Part shown: positions 58,667-64,000 of the stretch, piece after piece | Layout: every line of letters begins with the position of its first letter | Position numbering within the stretch: position 1 is the stretch's first letter | DNA from: Thioalkalivibrio sp. K90mix | Lineage (GTDB): Bacteria; Pseudomonadota; Gammaproteobacteria; Ectothiorhodospirales; Ectothiorhodospiraceae | Assembly: GCF_000025545.1 (NCBI RefSeq) | Contig: NC_013889.1 | Location: forward strand, 2,349,501 to 2,413,500 | Direction: 5' to 3' | Length of the DNA: 64,000 nucleotides | The notes under the pieces: generated by a model | The model's input: only the letters and a program-made list of their open reading frames with translations | Told to the model about the DNA's origin: nothing | Databases searched by the model: none | Position numbers and translations under genes: made by a program

Positions 58667-59848
58667 ATGAGCACCTCGCTGCAGGCCTTCCTGCAGGCCC
58701 GTCTCGACCGCGTGCGCACGGACGGTCGCTGGCGCCGGCTGCGCACGCTGGACGGTCCGCAGCAACCGGAGCAGGTCATCGACGGCCAGCCGGTTGTTGC
58801 CTTCTGCTCCAACGACTACCTGGGTCTGGCGGCGGATCCGGCCGTCGCCGCCGCCGCCCGCGAGGCCCTCGACCGCTACGGGTTTGGGGCCGGGGCCGCC
58901 CATCTGATCAACGGCCACACCCGCGCCCATGTGGAACTGGAGCAGGCGCTGGCGCGCTTCACCGGGCGCGAGCGCGCGCTGCTGTTCTCGACCGGCTACA
59001 TGGCCAACCTGGCGCTGGTACAGACGCTGGCCGGCCGCCACGACACGGTGTTCGAGGACCGCTGGAACCATGCCTCGCTGATCGATGCCGTGCGCCTGGC
59101 CGGCGCGCGCAGCCAGCGCTATCGTCATGCCGATCCCGGGCACCTGCGCGATCGCCTGGAGCGGGCTCCCGATCGCGGGCATCGGCTGGTCGTCACCGAC
59201 GGGGTGTTCTCCATGGACGGGGATATCGCACCCCTGCCGGAGCTAGCCGCGCTGGCGCGCGAGTTCGATGCCTGGCTGATGGTGGATGACGCCCACGGCC
59301 TGTCGGTGCTGGGCGCGACCGGTGGCGGCAGCTGCCAGCACCACGGCCTCGGCGCGGACGATGTGCCGATCCTGATGGGCACGCTGGGTAAGGGATTCGG
59401 CGCCGCCGGGGCCTTCGTTGCCGGCTCCGAAGCCCTGATCGAGACCCTGATCCAGACCGCCCGGCCCTACATCTATACCACCGCGATGCCGGCCGCCCTC
59501 GCCGCCGCAACGCTGGCGTCCGTGCGCATCGCCGAGGCCGCAACGGATCGGCGGGCGCACCTGCAGGACCTGCTCCAGCGCCTGGGGGCGGGCCTGGACC
59601 GGCTCGGCCTGCAGCACCCGCCTCCGTTGACCCCCATCCAGCCGGTCCAGATCGGTGACGCCCACCGCGCTAGCGACGTGGCCGAGAGGCTGCTGGCCGC
59701 CGGGTTTCTGGTCCCGGCGATCCGTCCGCCCACAGTCCCCGAGGGCCAGGCACGGCTGCGCATCACCCTGTCCGCCGCCCACACCGAGGCTCAGGTGGAT
59801 GCCTTGCTACGGGCGCTGGAGCAGGCCCTCGATCATGCGACTCCGTGA
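58667..59848 (+). CDS. bioF: 8-amino-7-oxononanoate synthase
   Basis: 393-aa PLP-dependent enzyme that condenses pimeloyl-ACP/CoA with L-alanine in biotin synthesis. PLP-binding Lys in GTLGKGFGAAGAF near residue 240; CSNDYLGLA and DDAHGLSVLG are family-typical. Follows the methyltransferase by 10 bp. Confidence 0.96.
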   Translation: MSTSLQAFLQARLDRVRTDGRWRRLRTLDGPQQPEQVIDGQPVVAFCSNDYLGLAADPAVAAAAREALDRYGFGAGAAHLINGHTRAHVELEQALARFTGRERALLFSTGYMANLALVQTLAGRHDTVFEDRWNHASLIDAVRLAGARSQRYRHADPGHLRDRLERAPDRGHRLVVTDGVFSMDGDIAPLPELAALAREFDAWLMVDDAHGLSVLGATGGGSCQHHGLGADDVPILMGTLGKGFGAAGAFVAGSEALIETLIQTARPYIYTTAMPAALAAATLASVRIAEAATDRRAHLQDLLQRLGAGLDRLGLQHPPPLTPIQPVQIGDAHRASDVAERLLAAGFLVPAIRPPTVPEGQARLRITLSAAHTEAQVDALLRALEQALDHATP

Positions 59849-59904
59849 ACCCGTACACACCCCGGCATTGACGCCCTTCACGTTTCCGAAAACCGCCATT
59901 CCCC

Positions 59905-59920
59905 GTTAAAGAACCGTTCA
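59905..59920 (+). promoter_or_regulatory. Direct repeat GTTAA-N6-GTTCA upstream of the glycine-zipper gene
   Basis: GTTAA (59905-59909), six bases, GTTCA (59916-59920), 50 bp before the ATG. It matches the spacing of the pair before the OmpA-like gene, with one base difference. Candidate response-regulator site, from spacing and context only. Confidence 0.4.
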
Positions 59921-59969
59921 GCGACCCCGCGCGAGGCTGGGGCCGAGCACGGTCGAAAGGAGACGGACC

Positions 59970-60548
59970 ATGGCACGGAAACGCAACCATTCCCGACGCG
60001 GTGTACCCACTCATCTGAAGGCGCTGGCGGCCGCGATGCTGTTCGGCTTCGCCGCCGACACCCTGGCCGCCCCACCGCCCTGGGCACCGGCCCACGGCTG
60101 GCGCGCGCAGAACGACCCGGGGTATGCCGGGTACCACGGCTACAGTGTTGACCGCTGGGAACACGACTACGGCGTGATGGACGGCCGCTGCAACCGCGAC
60201 GCAATCGGCGCGGCGATTGGCGGCGGTGCCGGCGCCGTCATCGGCCACCAGGTCGGCGACGGCGATCCGGTGGCCATTCTGATCGGGGCGGCGGGGGGCG
60301 CGGTCCTGGGCGGCATGATCGGACGCCAGATGGACCGCAATGACCAGGCCTGCATGGGACATGCCCTGGAACTGGCCGAGCCCGGACAGCCCGTCTACTG
60401 GGACAATGCCAATGGGCAGCCGGTGCACATGACGCCGGGGCGCGTTCGCGACAGCGGCTGCCGCGACTTCGAGATGATGATCGACGGCGAACGCCACACC
60501 GGTACGGCTTGCCCGGACGAACCCGGACACTGGGAGATCCGCGGATAA
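59970..60548 (+). CDS. Glycine-zipper exported protein
   Basis: 192-aa secreted or envelope protein. Signal-like N-terminus (basic RKRNHSRRG followed by LAAAMLFGFAADTLAA), a PPPWAPAHGW segment, then a glycine-zipper domain (GAAIGGGAGAVIGHQ, GAAGGAVLGGMIGRQM). The C-terminal part has two cysteines (GCRDF, GTACPDE) that may form a disulfide. Related to Rickettsia 17-kDa-antigen-like/2TM glycine-zipper proteins. Own promoter region likely; a stem-loop follows. Confidence 0.82.
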   Translation: MARKRNHSRRGVPTHLKALAAAMLFGFAADTLAAPPPWAPAHGWRAQNDPGYAGYHGYSVDRWEHDYGVMDGRCNRDAIGAAIGGGAGAVIGHQVGDGDPVAILIGAAGGAVLGGMIGRQMDRNDQACMGHALELAEPGQPVYWDNANGQPVHMTPGRVRDSGCRDFEMMIDGERHTGTACPDEPGHWEIRG

Positions 60549-60558
60549 ACGACCATTG

Positions 60559-60585
60559 GCCCGGGGGCCTTGAACGCCCCCGGGC
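60559..60585 (+). terminator. Stem-loop after the glycine-zipper gene
   Basis: GCCCGGGGGC / GCCCCCGGGC (10-bp perfect stem, 7-nt loop), 10 bp after the stop. No T-tract, but stable. Separates it from the DUF418 gene. Confidence 0.6.
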
Positions 60586-60671
60586 ACCATCGCCTATCCT
60601 GCAGGGCCACCCTGCCCTGCCCCGGCCGGCCACACCTTCCGTCCGGCTACCGAAGGGCCGCACAGCACGGA

Positions 60672-61907
60672 ATGTCTCACTCCATGGCCCGGATCCTGCC
60701 CGCCAATACGTCCCCGTCCGCACCGGAACGCGTGATCGTTCTGGATGTGCTGCGCGGAGTCGCGATCCTCGGCATCCTGGTGATGAACATCCAGTCGTTC
60801 GGACGCATCTCCAGCGAATACCTGAATCCGATGGCTCTCGGCCCCCTCCCGCTGGCGGACTGGATCGCCTGGGTCGTGGTCCACGTGCTGGCGGACGAGA
60901 AGTTCATCAGCATGCTGACCCTGCTGTTCGGGGCCGGGATCGTGCTGATGGCCTCGGGTTCGCGCCATCCGGCCGACACCTTCGAGCAGCGCTTTCGCCG
61001 CCGCATGGGCTGGCTGTTCCTGATCGGGCTGGCACACGGGCTGATCCTGTGGCCCGGCGACATCCTCGCGGCATACGCGGTGTGCGGACTGGTGGCCATG
61101 CATTTTCGCGACCACCCGCCGATGACGCTCCTGGCCTTCGGGGTCGCGCTGCTCGGAGGACTGACCGCGCTCTGGCTCGTTCTGAGCGCGATCCTGATCT
61201 TCCTTGTCCCCGAGCACTGGCTGCAGACGCTCAACGAGCGCTACTGGCAGCCCGGCGCCGATGTCGTCAGCGACGAGCTCAACCGGATGTCCCTGCACTG
61301 GCTGGCGGCGACCGGCGAACGGGCGACCGGTGCACTGACTGCGCAGCTGTGGATGTTCTTCTCCGAGCGCCTGTGGCAGATGCTCGCGATGATGTTCATC
61401 GGCATGGCCCTGCTGCGGCTCGGTTTCCTTCACGGGACCTGGTCACTGGCCGGCTATCGGCGCGTCGTGCTGATCGGACTGGGCGCCGGCATCCCGCTGG
61501 TACTGGCGGGGCTGTGGTTCAACACGGCCGTGGAGTGGGATCTGCGCTACTCGATGTTCCTGGGCCGCATCGCCAACCTGTGGGGCAGTGTCGCGATTGC
61601 CCTGGCCTGGGTCGCCCTGGTGATCCTGCTGGCCCACCCCGACGGGCGGCGGCGGATCCTGCCAGGCGTCATCCGCGCCCTCGAGGCGGTCGGCCGCCTC
61701 GCGCTGACCAACTACATCGGCCAGTCGATCCTCGCCGCGATGATCTTCTACGGGATCGGGCTCGGCCTGTTCTCGCAGTTCGGGCACCTCGAACTGCTCG
61801 GCATCGTGCTGGCGATCTGGGTGTTCCAGATCACCTTCTCCCTGCTCTGGCAACGCTACATCGGCCCCGGGCCAATCGAGACCCTCTGGCGGCGCCTGGC
61901 AAGCTAG
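60672..61907 (+). CDS. DUF418 family multi-pass membrane protein
   Basis: 411-aa inner-membrane protein with about nine TM segments. DUF418/YeiB-like signatures: VLDVLRGVAILGILVMNI near the N-terminus and VGRLALTNYIGQSI near residue 335. Function unknown, possibly acyltransferase-3-related. ATG at 60672; ATG at 60684 is also in frame; the longer frame to 60570 is unlikely. Confidence 0.88.
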   Translation: MSHSMARILPANTSPSAPERVIVLDVLRGVAILGILVMNIQSFGRISSEYLNPMALGPLPLADWIAWVVVHVLADEKFISMLTLLFGAGIVLMASGSRHPADTFEQRFRRRMGWLFLIGLAHGLILWPGDILAAYAVCGLVAMHFRDHPPMTLLAFGVALLGGLTALWLVLSAILIFLVPEHWLQTLNERYWQPGADVVSDELNRMSLHWLAATGERATGALTAQLWMFFSERLWQMLAMMFIGMALLRLGFLHGTWSLAGYRRVVLIGLGAGIPLVLAGLWFNTAVEWDLRYSMFLGRIANLWGSVAIALAWVALVILLAHPDGRRRILPGVIRALEAVGRLALTNYIGQSILAAMIFYGIGLGLFSQFGHLELLGIVLAIWVFQITFSLLWQRYIGPGPIETLWRRLAS

Positions 61908-61914
61908 CCAGGGT

Positions 61915-62586
61915 CTACAGCAGCCCCCGTTCAGCCATGGATACGGGGGTGTCGGCGATCACCACGTGATCGAGTATCCGCACATCCACCAGCCCGAGGG
62001 CCTCGGTCAAACGCCGGGTGATCGCGATATCCGAGCCCGAGGGCTCGGCCACCCCGGACGGGTGGTTGTGGGCAAGGATCACCGCGGCCGCATTGTGGTG
62101 CAGCACACGCCGCACGACCTCGCGCGGGTGCACGGCGGCGCCGTCAATCGTGCCGCGGAACAGCTCCTCGAAGGCGATCACCCGATGGCGGTTATCCAGG
62201 AACAGGACCGCGAAGACCTCGAAGGGATAGTCGCGCAGACGCGCCGCAAGGAACTGGCGGGTGGCAGTCGGCGAGGTCAACGCATCGCCACGCTCCAGGT
62301 CGGCGGCGAGGTGCCGCCGACCCATCTCGAGCACCGCCTGGAGCTGGGCGTATTTGGCATCCCCCAGCCCCGGCGCCGCGCAAAATCCCGCCTGATCGGA
62401 CTGCAATAGAGGCCGCAGCCCGCCGAAGCGGCTGAGCAGATCGCGCGCGACATCGACCGCGCTCTTGCCGGCCACGCCGGTGCGCAGAAAGATCGCCAGC
62501 AGCTCTGCGTCCGAAAGCGCAGCCGCGCCCCGTTCGATCAGCTTCTCCCGCGGGCGCTCGGCCGCGGGCCAGTCGGTAATCGCCAT
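61915..62586 (-). CDS. radC: RadC-family JAB-domain protein
   Basis: 223-aa protein. N-terminal helix-hairpin-helix ([29 protein letters not shown]) and a JAB1/MPN-like metalloprotease fold with [20 protein letters not shown] holding the His-Asp ligands. Despite the name, RadC's role in DNA repair is doubtful. ATG at 62586 with GGGAGG seven bases upstream; the longer frame to 62715 reaches the inverted repeat. Confidence 0.93.
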   Translation of the reverse strand: MAITDWPAAERPREKLIERGAAALSDAELLAIFLRTGVAGKSAVDVARDLLSRFGGLRPLLQSDQAGFCAAPGLGDAKYAQLQAVLEMGRRHLAADLERGDALTSPTATRQFLAARLRDYPFEVFAVLFLDNRHRVIAFEELFRGTIDGAAVHPREVVRRVLHHNAAAVILAHNHPSGVAEPSGSDIAITRRLTEALGLVDVRILDHVVIADTPVSMAERGLL

Positions 62587-62662
62587 CCCCACCTCCCTGT
62601 GGTTCAGTCGTTTGGTTTTTTCGTTCCAGGCCGTCTCGGTCATCCCGACCGTAGCGAAGAAC

Positions 62663-62752
62663 CGTAGGATGCGTTGAGCGGCAGCGAAACGCATCGATTC
62701 GGACACCAATGGCAAGCATGATGCGTTTCGCTGCCGCTCAACGCATCCTACG
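62663..62752. repeat. Perfect 33-bp inverted repeat between radC and ilvD
   Basis: Arms 62663-62695 and 62720-62752 are exact reverse complements (beginning CGTAGGATGCGTTGAGCGGC), separated by a 24-bp loop. It resembles a dispersed repeat of the type found in many gammaproteobacteria. A degenerate copy is at 12601-12676. It could act as a bidirectional terminator or mRNA stabiliser. Confidence 0.75.
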
Positions 62753-62778
62753 ACCCTGCTGGTAGCCCTCGGTCAGTC

Positions 62779-64000
62779 CTAGAAGCGGGAGATATCACGC
62801 ACCGCGCCGAAGGCGGCGGAGGTCGTCATCAGGGCGTAGGCGCGCAGGGCCTGGGTGACCGGGCGGGTCCGCGACTCGGGCTTCCAGGCCTTCGCGCCAC
62901 GGGCCTCCATCGCCTCGCGCCGGGCTGCCAGGGTGGCGTCGTCGACGTCGATGCGGATCTCGCGCCCGGGGATGTCGATCACGATGGTGTCGCCCTCCTC
63001 GATCAGGCCGATCGCGCCGCCCTGCGCGGCCTCCGGGGAGACGTGGCCGATGGACAGCCCGGAAGTACCGCCGGAGAAGCGCCCGTCGGTGATCAGCGCG
63101 CATTCCTTGCCCAGCCCCTTGGACTTCAGATACGAGGTCGGGTAGAGCATCTCCTGCATGCCGGGGCCGCCCTTCGGACCCTCGTAGCGGATGATCACGA
63201 CGTCACCCGCCTGGATGCGGTCACCGAGGATCGCCTCGACGGCCGCGTCCTGGCTCTCGAACACCCGCGCGGGGCCGGAGAACTTCAGGATGCTCTCGTC
63301 GACCCCCGCGGTCTTCACGATGCAGCCGTCCGGGGCCATGTTGCCGTAGAGCACGGCCAGGCCGCCGTCCTGGGAGTAGGCATGTTCGATATCGCGGATA
63401 CAGCCGTTCTCGCGGTCGATGTCGAGGCTGTCCCAGGTCTTGTCCTGGCTGAACGCGACCTGAGTGGGCACGCCGCCCGGCGCGGCCTTGTACAGGGTCT
63501 CGGAGGCAGCGGCGTGGCGCATCACATCCCACTGCTCCAGCGCCTGGCCCATGGTGTCGGCGTGGACCGTCGGGATATCGCGGTGGATCAGCCCACCACG
63601 GTCCAGCTCGGCCAGGATGCCGACGACGCCACCGGCGCGGTGCACGTCCTCCATGTGATAGAGCTGGGTGGCCGGCGCCACCTTGCACAGGTTCGGGACC
63701 TTGCGCGACAGGCGGTCGATATCCGCCATGGTGAAGTCCACGTCGCCCTCGCGCGCGGCCGCCAGCAGGTGCAGCACGGTATTGGTGGAGCCGCCCATCG
63801 CGATGTCCAGGCTCATCGCGTTCTCGAAGGCCTCGAAGGTGGCGATCGAACGCGGCAGCACGGATTCGTCGTCCTGCTCGTAGTAGCGCTTCGCGAGCTC
63901 GACCACGCGCCGACCGGCCTGTTCGAACAGCGACTTGCGCCCGGCATGGGTGGCCAGCAGCGAGCCGTTGCCCGGCAGCGACAGGCCCAGGGCCTCGGTC
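62779..64000 (-). CDS. ilvD: Dihydroxy-acid dehydratase (N-terminal part beyond window)
   Basis: C-terminal 406 residues of the branched-chain amino acid enzyme, which dehydrates 2,3-dihydroxy acids via an Fe-S cluster. The upstream part runs past 64000. Visible family segments: [20 protein letters not shown] at the window edge, [40 protein letters not shown], and [20 protein letters not shown]. An internal GTG at 63906 is not the start. It is downstream of the inverted repeat. Confidence 0.95.
   Translation of the reverse strand, partial: TEALGLSLPGNGSLLATHAGRKSLFEQAGRRVVELAKRYYEQDDESVLPRSIATFEAFENAMSLDIAMGGSTNTVLHLLAAAREGDVDFTMADIDRLSRKVPNLCKVAPATQLYHMEDVHRAGGVVGILAELDRGGLIHRDIPTVHADTMGQALEQWDVMRHAAASETLYKAAPGGVPTQVAFSQDKTWDSLDIDRENGCIRDIEHAYSQDGGLAVLYGNMAPDGCIVKTAGVDESILKFSGPARVFESQDAAVEAILGDRIQAGDVVIIRYEGPKGGPGMQEMLYPTSYLKSKGLGKECALITDGRFSGGTSGLSIGHVSPEAAQGGAIGLIEEGDTIVIDIPGREIRIDVDDATLAARREAMEARGAKAWKPESRTRPVTQALRAYALMTTSAAFGAVRDISRF

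Overview
The window is GC-rich, densely packed bacterial chromosome. Gene content and order (def-fmt-rsmB-DUF4390-ntrY-ntrX-trkA-trkH; dprA-smg-topA-tsaC-hemF-hemB-aroE; accB-accC-prmA-DUF3426-dusB-fis; bioB/bioF; coaBC-dut) indicate a gammaproteobacterium. Acidic proteins, a Trk K+ uptake system and a K+/H+ antiporter suggest a haloalkaliphilic Ectothiorhodospiraceae member such as Thioalkalivibrio. That placement is inference; no rRNA or tRNA gene was seen.

Layout. 1-5.3 kb is accessory: a toxin-antitoxin pair whose toxin gene is split by a 268-bp repeat element, a RimK-like ATP-grasp ligase translationally coupled to a GNAT/C39-peptidase fusion, a stand-alone RQC-domain protein and an unrecognised 323-aa protein, all on the minus strand. 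5.4-12.6 kb holds a HAD dehalogenase, bolA, a phosphodiesterase-like enzyme, a small Cys-bearing protein and long-form lhr. 12.9-18.2 kb is one plus-strand run from aroQ to fis (fatty-acid synthesis, ribosome and tRNA modification, nucleoid protein). 18.3-21.3 kb has an IMPase-family gene, a small conserved gene, and a minus-strand group: entericidin, thioredoxin-like, ampD, histidine phosphatase. 21.7-28.6 kb has rep, a K+/H+ antiporter and an LpxR-like gene divergent from a shared CATG, a periplasmic metallo-beta-lactamase-fold protein, and DUF502. 28.9-34.6 kb has coaBC-dut, then msrA, a PQQ-type sugar dehydrogenase, a Nei-type glycosylase and an LpxL-type acyltransferase. 34.6-44.8 kb is the Trk / two-component / translation-initiation block. 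45-53.9 kb carries LysM-dprA-smg-topA-tsaC and haem/shikimate genes. 54-62.6 kb has two glycine-zipper envelope proteins, ubiA, comF, biotin genes, a DUF418 protein and radC. The right edge cuts ilvD.

The most unusual feature is a family of four related, non-coding, roughly 270-315-bp elements (382-649, 21406-21719, 28561-28857, 41116-41414). They have terminal inverted repeats of about 31 bp and several internal hairpins whose paired bases covary between copies. Removing each element exactly, with no target duplication, restores a host reading frame at three sites (toxin, rep, ntrY). At rep and ntrY the element has cut the gene from its original start codon, and the terminal repeat now supplies an in-frame GTG or TTG start. 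No transposase is present, so any mobilising enzyme must lie elsewhere.
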